A DNA stretch of 64,000 bases, taken from the NCBI GenBank assembly GCA_951799445.1, contig OX637289.1, forward strand, positions 8,337,321 through 8,401,320. The letters run 5' to 3'. This DNA comes from Pseudisothecium myosuroides (Eukaryota > Streptophyta > Bryopsida > Hypnales > Lembophyllaceae). The notes beneath the pieces are model-generated. The model saw nothing but the letters and a program-made list of their open reading frames with translations. It had not been told where the DNA came from and did not search any database. Below, piece after piece: positions 37,291 through 48,968 of the stretch (position 1 is the stretch's first letter; each line of letters opens with the position of its first letter). Both the position numbers and the translations under genes were made by a program.

Positions 37291-38942
37291 CTACTCTGTA
37301 CTGGCCTCCTTTTCTTCTTCAGTGTACGTGGCAGCGTCGTAGTCGATCAAATCATCATCCTCATCATCGTCGTCATCGAAGCCTAAGCTCAGCGCTTGCA
37401 TCTTGAACCCTGCTTGCTCAATGATTTCTACCAAACTTGAAGCCACATCTGTTGCTTGGATATTGGTCTGCTTGACTAACTGCACACATCACAGTCATGA
37501 TGTCGTCAGTTCCACATGTATTTTTTCTTTAGAAAGTCTCTCCAGATATATCCAGTTCTCCGTACACCAACAAAGGATGCTAAACAATTGTGGACAACAA
37601 CTCTCTAGCGCCTTGCTGGTCTATTCTTGAAATATCACAATAGTCAACGTTAGAATTCGGAAACCTTTGAAGCCCACGAAGTAGAAATGTTCACATTCGA
37701 ATTCCTCTACACCCAAGAATATTCCAAGCAAGTCCTGGAAAAGACTCAGGAACCAGTTACTAGAGCTGTGCAGGTTGGGCTTATGAGATTTGATAGACGA
37801 ACTTGACCCAAAGGCTGCTGGAAATCATGGAGCACTACAGAATGGGATAACTCAAAAAGCAGCCACTGCAAAAATCATGTAGCAATGATTCAACTCCGAT
37901 TTCGTCAATAATAAAAGGGAGGTCCAATTACCTCAACGGTGGCAGCACCCTCGTTGATGGAGACCTTGATTTTGCTCACACCCTCAGTTCCCTGGAAAAC
38001 GGAGGCAAGTTCGTCCATTAGCCTCGTCAATCCCCCCAAACAGAGAGAAAGTGCCCCGACTCAAAAAGTTTAAAATCTTTCTTGGTGACAAATGTGCTCA
38101 CCCCACTCAATGGCCAGGGAGGAATGCCACAAATACTCCTCTCAAAAAAGTAGGGAAGAGAAATAGGTTTACCTCAAGAACCTTCGTGACTTTTGAGACA
38201 GCGTTTTCATTCAATGATCCTTCAGCCTGAAACATCAACCGAGAGTACATTCTTAAACCTTGAAATTCATGCTAAATTGTACGGAGTACATAACATAGCA
38301 TAAACCCTGGGCAAACTATCGCGTTCTCTATCTACTGCCTGGAGAATTATGAAGTGATATAGCATTACCAAAAGAAAACCAAAAAAATAGACTAAGGTAA
38401 AGATCCCAGTCTCTTGCATTTCTAAGGCAGAGACACCCAAACTTGCCTTAGACCTAAAAACGCAACTAGATCAGATGTTCAGCTGGCGTGCATCTCCTTA
38501 ATCAATACGTCCCTATTGTTGAAATTCATTCCAAAACATCTACAAATACTTTCATAACTAATCTATACGGTATCCAAATACTGCATGCTTTGGGGCGTTA
38601 GAATCCCCGTTCTTTCACCAACAAGAACACACACAAATTCGCACAAATTCGAGCAATACCGATGCCCGACATCAAAAGCGCCCCTACCTTACAGTACAAT
38701 CCAGGATAGGGTTGTTTGCAACTATTCAAATATCACAATGTAGATAAAGAAAGAGACAGCCTGAAAATAAAAAATTCTACAATCCCGTAACGGCAATCCA
38801 CCGTTTCCTAAAGATGCGAAATCCAGGATAAATCTCAACCTCCAATTAGCTCCTTCGCGAAGTAATCCTAGACGAGAAAAACTACCTTAAAGTACATAGC
38901 GAGGCTCTCCACCCCGGACTGAACGCATGGAACGAAGGGGGG
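37291..38942 (-). CDS. Small HMA/ferredoxin-fold-like protein with acidic tail, 5' part uncertain
   Basis: Four minus-strand exons, all phase 0 with GT-AG borders: 38942-38886, 38226-38173, 37991-37932 and 37479-37291 (stop TAG). They give 119 residues. The pattern NENAVSKVTKVLEGTEGV, KIKVSINEGAATVE and ASSLVEIIEQAGFKMQALSL has the beta-alpha-beta-beta-alpha-beta rhythm of heavy-metal-associated domains. The usual metal-binding CxxC is absent. The C-terminal tail is strongly acidic (FDDDDDEDDDL). The first exon may contain the start (Met of MYFK) or be internal (it opens PPFVPCVQSG). Further 5' exons, if any, would lie beyond the transposon-like DNA starting near 39000. The role is unknown; the fold suggestion is by pattern only. 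Confidence 0.7.
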
Positions 38943-41900
38943 CTAAAAATTGAAGTAAACAGAATCTCTCGTTCCAGTATCAATAAAACAGTGTATGGAC
39001 TGTTCCAGAAGTGGAAACAGTTTCAATCATTATGCACGATTGTCGTACGCGTAATCTAGGTGTAAGTATCTTTAACCACAAAAACGTGCTAAGATGACAC
39101 AAGTTATCGTCCCAGGAGATTCCAGACGTTGCTTCAAAATTAGTTTCTCGAGACCTCTAAGTTTCCGGACTTTGACCACCTTGAGAGGGGTCCTTTCAAC
39201 ACACAAACACTTTTCCGGAACTACTTCCTTTCCGGATTCTCTTCCGGATCCGGCCCTATCCAATATTCCGGTTCCGTCTTTCTAACAAGTTGGTTTTCGA
39301 TACCTCTGTTTTACCCTCAGAGGGTTCCTCACTTGCTCTTTCCGAGGGGTAGGGAACTGCACCACTCCGTATCTGACATAAACTCTAATAACATAAAACA
39401 AAACACAACCCAAGAATAAATCTAGTTGAGTAAACAGGGTGGCCTCCTCACAACATTCCGGATGGCCTATCCGGAAAGCTGGTCACACAGGGTAGCGTTA
39501 GGTCCTCCTTACTACAACGACGGATACCGGACTTCCGGAACTAAGGGAATGACTTCCTAGCTCTCGACCGCTCATGAGGTTGACTAGCCTTCCGGACGGG
39601 TGGAAATATTCCTCTGGCGGTTGCCTATCTCCGCACGGAACCGCCCCTGCGAATTCCGGACTAGCTTCCGGACCACTCCTTGGTCTCCACCGGATTACCG
39701 TACCAGCGTTTTAAAGGCGCCACTTTCTCACTGCGCAAGTCTAAAAACTCATCTGCAAGACATACTTAGCCTAATCCGGCAGTCCATGAATCCGGACTCC
39801 TCCCCCTTGCACACTCTCACTTACACATCCACACAAGTGACTATAGACGCGATACGCAAGAGAATAATCCAACGAGTGCTTTCCTGAATGCTTCAGATTA
39901 AATGAACAAGGAAAAAGGAATGACAGGCCAACAAACCGGCCTGCCCTTAAAAACCCACAAAAAGGCAGCCCAAACGGCCACCAGAAAACCGGCCAACGGC
40001 CAACTAAAAAGCAAAAAAAACAACGGCCCTGAAGACCGTTCCGGGAAAACTGCAAAACCGTTTAACTCCTAAAAGTCCGGAACTACTGGGCCTACATCCG
40101 GAAAATCCGGTTCCGGAACTACCATCCTGGTAAGAATCCTAACTACAATTACTGCTACTGCTACCCTAGATAGTCATTTATTTCTCTTAGCCTTCTTTAC
40201 AGACGTGCCACCCTGAGCTGGCGATCCACCTGTCTTCTGGGGTGGGGTGTTCTTCGTCTTCGACCTGGTCCGGGGAGGCTGCAACTCTATCTCCTCCGAT
40301 TGAGTCGTATCCCCCTCTTCCGATTCCGGGTCCATCTCGCTCAGTAGCCGTCGTCCCCTTGGTTTCGGAACAGTAAGATCGATGAGCTGGGACGGTGGCG
40401 GTGTCTGGAGAAAGGGCTGGAGCATGTGGGTGAAACTCACCAGATCCGTCCGGGCTGGATTCAACACCGTTCCGGGTAAAGCTGGTTCCCGGAAAGTAGA
40501 ACCCACCGGTCTGTCGGGGAACAGATTTGCTACGGACGCAGTTCTTCCGACTGGGACGCCTAAGACAACATCTTTTACTGGAGTGGAGGCCGCAAACTGC
40601 TTCACCAGCGACCTCCTCTTCTGTGCCGATGCTGTTCCGGCTTGCGACGTTCCGGCGATTGTCTTGCTCTTTGCCGGAGAAGGCTGGTTCTGTGCCCCTC
40701 CTTCTTGGAGATCCTGACCTAGGTCAAAAAGGCCTTGGTCTAACCCCTCAAGCGGATCCAAGTTTCCCAACAGTTGCCGGACTTCCTTGAGCATTCCCTC
40801 AATCCGGACTTCAAAATCCACAAGGATGCTCACCACCTTCGATCCCGCCACGTGACCATCCTTCACCATGTGATTATTCCAGAGTGTAGCTCTGGCAAGA
40901 ATATCCGCCGGAGTGTCAAACAGACTTCTGACATTCCGGACCAGATCGAGGGCTTCTCCCTCTTTTGTTTCAGCGGCCATCCTCTCCTTCTCCGACCACG
41001 CAGCTTGTTCTCGAAACCGGTCCCGTTCTTGCTCCAAGGTTAGAATCCGGTCCTCCAGCTGCTTCACCGCTTCCGGATCTGGCCTTTCCGCCAACGCCAC
41101 CAGGATTTGGGTTTCTTCCTTCACACCCAATTTCTCGCACATTTGCCGGATCAGCGCCGACATCCGCTCATTCTGTGCCCGGGTAGCTAACAGCCATTTG
41201 ATGGTGGCCTCTAGCTGATCTGTTTCTGGAAGTGGTTCTCGGGGCTTCTCTTCCTCCTTGGCTTCTTGCTTCCCCCGCGCACCCCGATCAGTCGATTTCC
41301 GGCGCGTCCCTCCAACGTTTGGTGATGCCTGCTCCGGTTCTGGTTCCTCTTCTTCCGGCTCGAGCTCATCCGGTTCATCTTCTGCGGGAAGTCCATACCT
41401 CAACAAATTCTCGCCCTTCCGGTATATGGTCATTTCCGGTCCGGCCAGTGCATCCTCGGAGTGATACAGATGAAAAAGATAGGGGCTAATCGGACTTGAC
41501 TTCTTGTTCGCGATATTGATCGCTAACTTTTCCACTACGGAGTGAATGATCACTCCCCAGCTGACCGGCCTGGGAGCCGGATTCTCTCTATCTCCCAGCG
41601 CTCCGAAAATGGTGTTTGCCACGGTCATTGTAATCCGGGTGGGCTTTTCCGGATACAAGATAGGGATGAGGAATGCTAACAACTGCCCATCCCGTGGACT
41701 CTTACAATCACTCGCGGTGTTTCCCTCCTTGGAATCCGCATGACTCCGGAATACCTCCACGGCGTAAGTATCCGTCCGGGACGCCATTCCGGAACCCCTG
41801 CTCGGCGTAAAGTATGCCTTCGCCCACAACTCCGGAGTCCAGGCCCTAGATCGACCCCTAATCGTCAAATCGAACTGATTACCTACTCCGGAAACCAGCT

Positions 41901-42400
41901 CATCAATCATCTCTTCACTCCGGACGTTCCATGGACGTTTTACCAATCCTAAACACCCCATGATTTCTAGGTCCTCTTCTAACTCCTTCAGGCGCTCCGG
42001 ATCCGATGGGACAACCGGACGTACGCCCCGGGCTGTCACTACCGACCTCCGGGATCGACTCGCTTCCGCCATCTCACCGACTGCTAGGACAATCCGGTGC
42101 AATCAGCACCTTCCTCCCTTTCTCTCCCTAACACGCCCTAACTCACCACTCTTTCTCTCTTCTAACGCACCGTGGAAGAACACGGGTAAAAGAGACTGAA
42201 TGAGGCTGGCGGTGGGGTTTAAGTACCTGTCGGAACCCTAAGTTCCCGCCGCCAAAAACGTTCCCGTAAGTTCCCTAGCCGGAACCTAGGCGGTAGGTCC
42301 CTACGATCCGGAACTTTCCGGAACTTTCCGGCTACGGTTTCCGGCAGCCTGCGTAACCTATTTAGAGTTTTATCCTTTCTACCTAGAAACTAATTTCTAT
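38943..42400 (-). mobile_element. GC-rich, TCCGGA-dense unit around gag-like gene 1
   Basis: An abrupt change from AT-rich DNA to sequence in which TTCCGGA/TCCGGAA occurs dozens of times. It contains one long gene (40174-42072). The 3' flank 39303-39370 (CCTCTGTTTTACCCTCAGAG and GGTTCCTCACTTGCT) matches 46070-46136 (CCTCTGTTTCACCATCAGAG and GGTTCGCCGCTTGCT). Further on, CTGGTCACACAGGGTAGCG and TACTACAACGACGG also have counterparts near 46241-46290. The two units are therefore paralogous outside as well as inside the ORF. I could not find LTRs, terminal inverted repeats or a target duplication, so the edges are only approximate. Confidence 0.5.
40174..42072 (-). CDS. Gag/plant-transposon-like protein 1 (632 residues)
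   Basis: The start is the ATG at 42072 (MAEASRSRR). The frame is open a further 10 codons upstream but lacks an ATG there. It is paralogous to the protein at 46915-48684. Shared blocks are VVPSDPE/VIPTDEK, MGCLGLVKRPW, EEMIDELV, GSGMASRTDTY, FLIPILYPEKPTRITM, ANTIFGALG and SPYLFHLYH, spanning roughly residues 20-240. Then come an acidic Glu/Pro linker, a long predicted coiled coil (about 300-420, for example QLEDRILTLEQERDRFREQA), and a Ser/Pro-rich tail ending in a Lys/Arg cluster (TSVKKAKRNK), likely nuclear. The conserved block resembles the putative plant transposon/gypsy-type proteins found next to plant retroelements. No protease, reverse transcriptase or zinc knuckle is seen. Function unknown. 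Confidence 0.75.
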   Translation of the reverse strand: MAEASRSRRSVVTARGVRPVVPSDPERLKELEEDLEIMGCLGLVKRPWNVRSEEMIDELVSGVGNQFDLTIRGRSRAWTPELWAKAYFTPSRGSGMASRTDTYAVEVFRSHADSKEGNTASDCKSPRDGQLLAFLIPILYPEKPTRITMTVANTIFGALGDRENPAPRPVSWGVIIHSVVEKLAINIANKKSSPISPYLFHLYHSEDALAGPEMTIYRKGENLLRYGLPAEDEPDELEPEEEEPEPEQASPNVGGTRRKSTDRGARGKQEAKEEEKPREPLPETDQLEATIKWLLATRAQNERMSALIRQMCEKLGVKEETQILVALAERPDPEAVKQLEDRILTLEQERDRFREQAAWSEKERMAAETKEGEALDLVRNVRSLFDTPADILARATLWNNHMVKDGHVAGSKVVSILVDFEVRIEGMLKEVRQLLGNLDPLEGLDQGLFDLGQDLQEGGAQNQPSPAKSKTIAGTSQAGTASAQKRRSLVKQFAASTPVKDVVLGVPVGRTASVANLFPDRPVGSTFREPALPGTVLNPARTDLVSFTHMLQPFLQTPPPSQLIDLTVPKPRGRRLLSEMDPESEEGDTTQSEEIELQPPRTRSKTKNTPPQKTGGSPAQGGTSVKKAKRNK

Positions 42401-42743
42401 TTCTAATATCTAAGTCCTAACTTGGTATTTAAATGCAAAAATTGAAAAAGTTCTGCTACTTTTATCTCCACTAAATTGCTAATTGGGACTTTCCGGATGA
42501 TACGTACTCCCACAACGATAAACTTTACAAGAACGCATATTTTCACATTGCGTGCACCGATTTCTAGCAACCTGCCAGGTGTATTCAAAATGACAATCTT
42601 ATAAAAATAGATGCCTAATTTCTTGTCTCAAAATTCTCTGTCCACAAATGTGAGAAAATACTAAGATGTGCAGAGAGGAAGCTCTACGGATGCATTTCAC
42701 ATTTGCCTACACCGATTTCGTCTCTTCAGTCTGGGACAAGGCT

Positions 42744-45713
42744 TCACGCATTCCCATACTCTGTGTGGCATGAGGCATATGCAAGCTTCGTTGCCATGAC
42801 CTCGTCGGTCTCGTAAGCCGGTATCGCCATGGTACGGAAGCACGTAGACGCCTCTGGGAGTCGACTTTTTGCCCACTTCGAGTTCAAATTCATTGTGATT
42901 CGCTCAAATGAAAAGTACTCCAAATCCATTATAAATTTGTTTAACTTGTATCTGGTTGGCTGGCTCATGCTTCTCACTACTCGCCGAAAACGCTCTTCGA
43001 GGACTGCAGGCAAAGACCCCAGGTGGCATGAACTCAAGAAATCCTCCGCGTCTACGCCGGTCTCAGCACCAAAAAATGGAGCAATCACTTCCGGTGTAAG
43101 TGTAATCAAAGTTGACGAAATGGCGTGAGAGGCGGACTTTGGTGTACACCGCGATGTAGCGCAAGACAACATTGCGTACTTGAAGCCCGCATGTATATGT
43201 TCGCCAGCGAGACGAGGACCGTCGAAGATGACCTTCACGATCTGCTACCGCAAGATCTCACGCGCTCGAGTCCGAAAGGCCCCATTAATGCCCAACTCAG
43301 GAGCATCTACAACGAGTTTTGACACTGCGCAGAATATTTCAGCATAGTCGCAGTCACCTAGGATTGCTGACTTTGCCGCGGCTTGCTCTTCGACTGTTTT
43401 GGCACGTATAAGTGCGTTTAGCACCGTGAACAGATGGGGCTTGACAGCCTGGTAGTCACCTTTATATTTATCTATGGAGGCCGCGCTTTCCTCATTCAGG
43501 CGCCAGCCGCATGCTAGGGCAATAGTCGACAGCATCATCGGCCGATCCACTTGTTGCCCGTACATGGCTAGGAAGAAGCATAACAGGCCAAATAATTCCA
43601 GGTTGTCAGTACGGAGCTTGTTCAGTTGCGGCTTGCAGAGCGTCTTCACAGACCGCGTATGTCCTCCATCGGCGATTTCAAAAATTGAACCATACACATG
43701 TCAGCAACGAAACGAGGAAGGATCAACGGCGGTTTTAGGGCAGCGGATTCAACAACATCACACTACAATTGCAATATATATCTACCCGCAAACAATAACG
43801 ATGAGAAAGTTTGATCGATGCTGCCTAGCGCTGGCATTAACTCCTCGACGCCACATCAACGTCTAAGGCAAGTAGTGTGTACCCCAGAGTCATTCCAGAA
43901 CTGTGTCCAGCATTGTCCAAGAAAACGACGCGTTGGTCCACCGCAGTCCTGTGTGTTCAGCTCCGCAAACGAGCTGTCACCTACATCAAATGCATATGTG
44001 ATTCTCATGGGCGGGAATGGTGTCTTCAACGTCCTCGAACGCTGTAATATGGACCGAAGCTCCTGAAGCTCTGTCCCGGGCTTCATCTGGTAAGACATGC
44101 ACACACGTGCAATTGTACATTCAGAAAGGAATGTAGGAAATTTAATTATTTCGAAAGTACATGCACAATGGGGTCACTCTAGTTCTCTTCACTCCAGTCA
44201 ATTGATTCAAAAATACTTCAAGCAAATCACGTACCCGAATTCGCTCTGGAGTGAATTGTGATAGTGCACCTCGATAGTCAGCAATAATGTGCGTCCGGAA
44301 ATTGCAAACCTGGTATGCTCTCCACACTTCTTCCTTGCGCCAATAACTCCTCACCAATGCCGCCTTCCACATTCTGTTCGAAACACGTGCATCCTCAGTG
44401 CGCCAGTCGTCGAGGCGGTGAAGCATTCCAGTTATATAGTGAAGTGAAAACGTCTCCTCCAACGGTGTACCAACGAGCCCCTTGTGGATTTCGGCTGCGG
44501 TTGACTGTTCTGACTGTGTCACCAGGGCATCTTCAATCATGTCCCATTTTTCCCAATCAGGGTGAGCTTGTTCTAGGAAGAACGATTCCACTTGTGACAA
44601 GGTCCACATTTCCATATCCGGGTGTAGCATAACCGTGGCCAACTTGTCATTCACCACGCTCTCGGGCAGCCCCCTTCGTTGTTCCCTCCTCTTCAGGAGC
44701 GCGTCCCACGCCAAGGCATCGTCAGTGCCCACGATGGTCACCCTTACCGATCTCAACATTTCCCAGAACCGAGTCGCACAATTCTTACCCGCATGTCCTT
44801 GTGCCTCTTCAAGCAGCTTGCTCTCATCCACGCCACTTACATCTCCGGTGCTGCATAGTGTGTCATGTGCAAGGGAGACCCGCATCCATTCTTCATCCAG
44901 GCATATCATCTCACGCTCTTCCTCTAAACGGATGCGTGAGTGGAAGCGGTTGTCGGGTACATCCTCAAAGTCATCGTCGCTGCACTCAATGACTACAGGG
45001 GGCGAATGGACTGGCGCACCCCCAGTAACGCCCGAGGCGCTTCCACAAAAAGCTGCTCGCCGCTCAGTCGTTGCATGTACGCGCCGAATTCAAAGATCAG
45101 GCTCAAAGTCGTCATCGTCGTGGTCTACAGCGTGCGTTGGGGACAGGACCAGACCCCGCGAGCCATTGCCTACTCCACCTCCCTGAATGTCAATAGACAC
45201 CGCTTGGACGCCAAGGCGGGCAGGCTGCAGTGGGTTGGAGTTGTCGTGATCGTTACCATCTACACAGCCTCTGGAGAGACAGGTAGGGATGCGTGAATCA
45301 ACTTGACTGCAAAGGGGGGGCCACGATTCTAGTTGGACACGCTGCCTGCCACCCCTCTCCGTGCCAGCAGGCAGTGTAGGCCGCATGGGCGACCAATGCG
45401 CTGGAAACTCGGACACCGGCGTCTACCTGGAGTGCTACTCTGGGGAGGCTGATACTGGAATGTCGTTGAATAGCTGCCGTGTTGACTGAGCTGGAGATTC
45501 CAGAAAATCGTCATCACATTCTGTAGCACCTCCTGAACATAGCGGAAGAGCAATCATCAGATGGTCATTAGCTTGCTCGGTGTACATGGCCACCTGTGCG
45601 GGGGTGAGCATGCGGGTTAGGTCAGCAATGTATACTGCGGGGCAGTAGTATGCTCTACGTTTCGGAACCGCCCTCCATGATGACCCTCGCGGCAGTATGA
45701 AGGGTTTGCACAT
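42744..45713 (-). pseudogene. Decayed HECT-domain E3 ubiquitin ligase gene
   Basis: HECT ligases take ubiquitin from an E2 onto a catalytic Cys and pass it to substrates. The C-lobe is clear: SRLPEASTCFRTMAIPAYET holds the catalytic Cys (codon at 42840-42842), and the protein ends soon after it, as in the family. The N-lobe is recognisable at ITYAFDVGDSSF and QDCGGPTRRFLGQCWTQF (43870-44090), then LELFGLLCFFLAMYG and VDRPMMLS. Upstream, VVIECSDDDFED (about 44960-44996) looks like a SUMO-interaction motif. One minus-strand frame runs 45713-44142 but is cut by TAG at 45435 and 45423 and TGA at 45090. A later exon is cut by TAG at 43245. Near 43690 the frame shifts by one or two bases. Introns of normal type separate 44142/44090 and about 43865/43760. 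A 5' portion appears at 49520-50122, beyond the inserted gag-like unit 2. Similarity to G2E3-like ligases is inference. Confidence 0.75.
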
Positions 45714-46914
45714 TGTCGCAGCACAGAGTAAGCGAATTCCCTGTTATACTCCCAAAAACCACTTTAAAGCATAACAAAATGACTCTAAAGATCGAACCCA
45801 CGAGATTCTGTGAAGTGTCTAGCATTATTTCCAACTTAAGCTCAGCCAGTATCCAATTCCTACATTCCGGTCCTAGATCTAAAACCGGAAACAACAACAC
45901 ACCGAAAACAACGACCAGACCTCTCTCTATTTCTTCCGGTCTGTCAAGCTATTCGATCCTGTAAAACTTCCACAACCCAGGATCCTAACACTTCTGATCC
46001 TGGAACTCCTCTGGACCGATCCGATCCGGTCCTCACACACTTACTCTCACTCCACTCCGGTTTAGTTTAGCCTCTGTTTCACCATCAGAGGGTTCGCCGC
46101 TTGCTTTTGAGAGTGGCAGGCCCGCCACTCCTTCCGTGACTTATAGTGGCTGAAGACCCACTTCTCTAATCCACTACTTCCTACACTAGCGCGGATCCGG
46201 TTTGATCTCTCACAGCCACCCGGACAACGATCCGGTTTGCAGGTCACACAAAGACCCCCCGTACAATCCTCTCATACTACAACGACCTTGATGCCAAGTT
46301 CCCTCCGTGCGGAGTTAGGTGGTTACAAGTGAACTCGTCCGTTCCAACATCAACTAAAGTCCTTCCGTTTACCAACTAGGGCAGCGAGACCTCACGGGAG
46401 ATCGGGCACTCAACCGGATTTCCTATCCAGGAGTTCTAGCGCGTTTAAGGACTCCTTCCCTATCCGCCTAGCCTAACAACGGTTTTCTCGCCCGGAATCG
46501 TGAACTGTAGAGGCGCTGAGGAACTGAAATCCGCTCCCAACACTTAGAAAACCCACTCACATGCACATAAGAGCAAAACAAACACACCAAGGGGAGAAAT
46601 CTCTCTAGAATCTGCATACATTTTCCTAACTCCTCACCAAAACAGCTCTGCCACGCGCGGGAGAGACGTACAACAAGAAATCAATAGAAAATGCATGAAA
46701 ACTCAAGGGAAAAGACTCCCAGTCTCCTTCGCAGAGACTGACTATATACATTTTAAAACTCAAAAAGTCAACATAAAGCGGCCCGGAAAGTCCGCGCGGA
46801 ACTTTCGGTCCCCGCCGAGCCGGCCAGACCGGAAAACATCCGATCCAGACCAGACACATCCGGATCAAATCCGGTCCGGTCCTAACTAACAAATATTTAC
46901 AACTAAAATCCTAA

Positions 46915-48684
46915 CTACCCTACCATAACCGGATCTACTCCTTGATCTGTTCCTTCGTCCATGACTTCGTCTTCACTTTGGTGCACGCTCTGTTCTTGAT
47001 CCTCACCCTGATCTGGGGTCAGATCCATACTTTGATCTTTCCCCGGGTTCAGTGTGGGACTTCTGGGCGGTTCCGTTCCAAGCTGCTCGAAAACGTCCGT
47101 TAGGTTCCGGTTCCGCTCCCCTGTTTCTCGTTCTGGGAGATCCGGTGACGAATCCAGGTTGATGGTGTGCGCGAGTTTCCTCCCACTCTTCTTGGACTGG
47201 GGAGTCCGATCCTTTCCTTCCGTTTGAATGCCCACGTTCGGAAAAGACCCGGGCATCGAAAGGTCGGACAGATGGAACGACCGTGACAACGTCACTCCGT
47301 TCAGCTTCCTGCTGCTCTCCTCCATCCGGTTTGCAGCCTCTCGCGCGTCCATCATGACTAACTCCACCTTTTCGGAGTAGTCTGTCAAAATCCGGACCAA
47401 CCTGGTCCCGGATATCTTATTCTCCTTGAGGACTCCCTCGTCAAACAACTTTGACTTGGTGATGGCCTCTCCGGTTGCTCCGAATGTGGCCTTCACGTCC
47501 TCCGCTACTTTCCGGGTAGCCTCTGCCATCTCCCGGGTGGTAGCCATGTCCTCCTTGAGGAGCAACATTTCCGTCTTCAACGACTCGTTCTCCTCCTGGA
47601 GTCGTCGGATCTCCGCCTCTTGCTTCCGGATCTCATTCGGGCTGGAGATAAAATCTGCAACCACTCCTGCCAGGTTGCTGTTTACTGGTGCTCCCACCAG
47701 CTTGCTGATCTGATTCAGAATCAGCTTCTTCACCGTCCAGTCTGCTCGCACATCACTCAGGATGTTGACCAGCTGGTTGAACGGATCCGTCGGATCCGAT
47801 CCAGAAGGACCCGGTTCTTCAGAAACCGGTTTCTTCCCTGGGCTGGAGGTCTCAACCGGAGGGGTTGGGGTTCCTCTCCGGTTAGGAGGCGTCGTCTTCT
47901 GCCGCTTGTGCTGCGGCCGGTGTAGCTCCTCCTCTTCCTCTTCTTCCTCCTCGGAACCGGATACTTCTTCCTGTTCTTCTTCTTCCGATTCCGATTCCCC
48001 ATATTTCAAGAGTGACTCATGCATCTTCCACTCCTTCTCCTCCGTATCTGTGAGGAGTTGATGGTGCTTGTACAGATGGACGAGGTAGGGACTCAACGGA
48101 GTCGGTCTACTTCCTCCGATCTTCGGAATTAGCCGGTTGACCAGGTCGAACAAAATCCTGGCCCAGTCCACTTTCCGTTCCCCGCTCAGGGCTCCGAAAA
48201 TGAGGTTCCCGATGGCGATTGTCACCCTCGTCGGCTTCTCCGGGTGGATGATCGGAACCAGGAACTGGAGAAGGTTCCGATGCCGGTCGTCCAGACAGTC
48301 TGCCACCGCGTGCCCATCCTTGGAGTCCACGTTGCACCGGAATTTCCCCCGAGTGTAACCCTCCTTCGAGGAGGCCATCCCTCGACCTCCAGACCGGAAT
48401 TCATACACGGCCTTCCACATCTCCTCCGTCCAGTTGCCCGGACTTCCGCGGAGAGTTCTCTCAAACTGGTTGGAGAGCTTTCCGAGTAACTCTCGAATCA
48501 TCTGCTCCTCCCTAAACCCCCAGGGTTTATCGATCAGTCCTCCGCAGCCCATTTTGGCCAAATCCTCTATCAGGTTGTCCTTTTCCTTCTCGTCCGTTGG
48601 AATAACCGGACACACCTTCCGGAGTTTTACTTCTGCTGCGGAGGAACTGGACGGCCCTGCTCTACTCTTACGGAGCTGAGGCAT
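46915..48684 (-). CDS. Gag/plant-transposon-like protein 2 (589 residues)
   Basis: The start is the ATG at 48684 (MPQLRKSRAG). It has the same architecture as the 632-residue paralogue. The conserved block (about residues 20-230) carries VIPTDEKEKD, MGCGGLIDKPWG, EEQMIRELLGKLSNQFERTL, GRGMASSKEGY, FLVPIIHPEKPTRVTI, GNLIFGALSGE and SPYLVHLYKHH. It is followed by an acidic Glu/Ser tract, a coiled coil (about 345-400), and a Ser/Pro/Asp-rich tail ending in repeated DQG/DEVMDEG text. The frame is intact, unlike the HECT gene it appears to interrupt, so this insertion is likely younger than the host gene's decay or still under constraint. Function not known. Confidence 0.75.
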   Translation of the reverse strand: MPQLRKSRAGPSSSSAAEVKLRKVCPVIPTDEKEKDNLIEDLAKMGCGGLIDKPWGFREEQMIRELLGKLSNQFERTLRGSPGNWTEEMWKAVYEFRSGGRGMASSKEGYTRGKFRCNVDSKDGHAVADCLDDRHRNLLQFLVPIIHPEKPTRVTIAIGNLIFGALSGERKVDWARILFDLVNRLIPKIGGSRPTPLSPYLVHLYKHHQLLTDTEEKEWKMHESLLKYGESESEEEEQEEVSGSEEEEEEEEELHRPQHKRQKTTPPNRRGTPTPPVETSSPGKKPVSEEPGPSGSDPTDPFNQLVNILSDVRADWTVKKLILNQISKLVGAPVNSNLAGVVADFISSPNEIRKQEAEIRRLQEENESLKTEMLLLKEDMATTREMAEATRKVAEDVKATFGATGEAITKSKLFDEGVLKENKISGTRLVRILTDYSEKVELVMMDAREAANRMEESSRKLNGVTLSRSFHLSDLSMPGSFPNVGIQTEGKDRTPQSKKSGRKLAHTINLDSSPDLPERETGERNRNLTDVFEQLGTEPPRSPTLNPGKDQSMDLTPDQGEDQEQSVHQSEDEVMDEGTDQGVDPVMVG

Positions 48685-48960
48685 GGACACGAACTATGCT
48701 AACCGGATCCTGACTGTGGCTACCTTTCCCTCTCCTGGCCGCACGTCCCGTTTCTCACCTTCGCTCTTCCGATCTCAACCGGAATACCTCTAAACCTGCA
48801 ACGCACACTAAAGCGCTGCGCGCCCTAACACACTAACATGCACACACAAACCAACTCAAAATAAGAAAGCAAAACGCTGGGAAGAGAGGCTAAGTATGCG
48901 CTGGAGCGAGATTTCTGCAAATGAAGATTGAAAAAGAGTGGCCACTGGATTGGTCAGCCC

Positions 48961-48968
48961 ATATATAG
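48961..48968 (-). promoter_or_regulatory. TATA box candidate for gag-like gene 2
   Basis: TATATAT on the minus strand, about 280 bp upstream of the start at 48684, followed by GC-richer leader sequence. The position allows a leader with a possible intron. No comparable box was found for gene 1. Confidence 0.4.

Noticed and set aside
44635..45186. 183-codon plus-strand frame across the HECT pseudogene
   Set aside because: Ser-rich antisense shadow; the minus strand carries the HECT-associated frame with recognisable motifs downstream.
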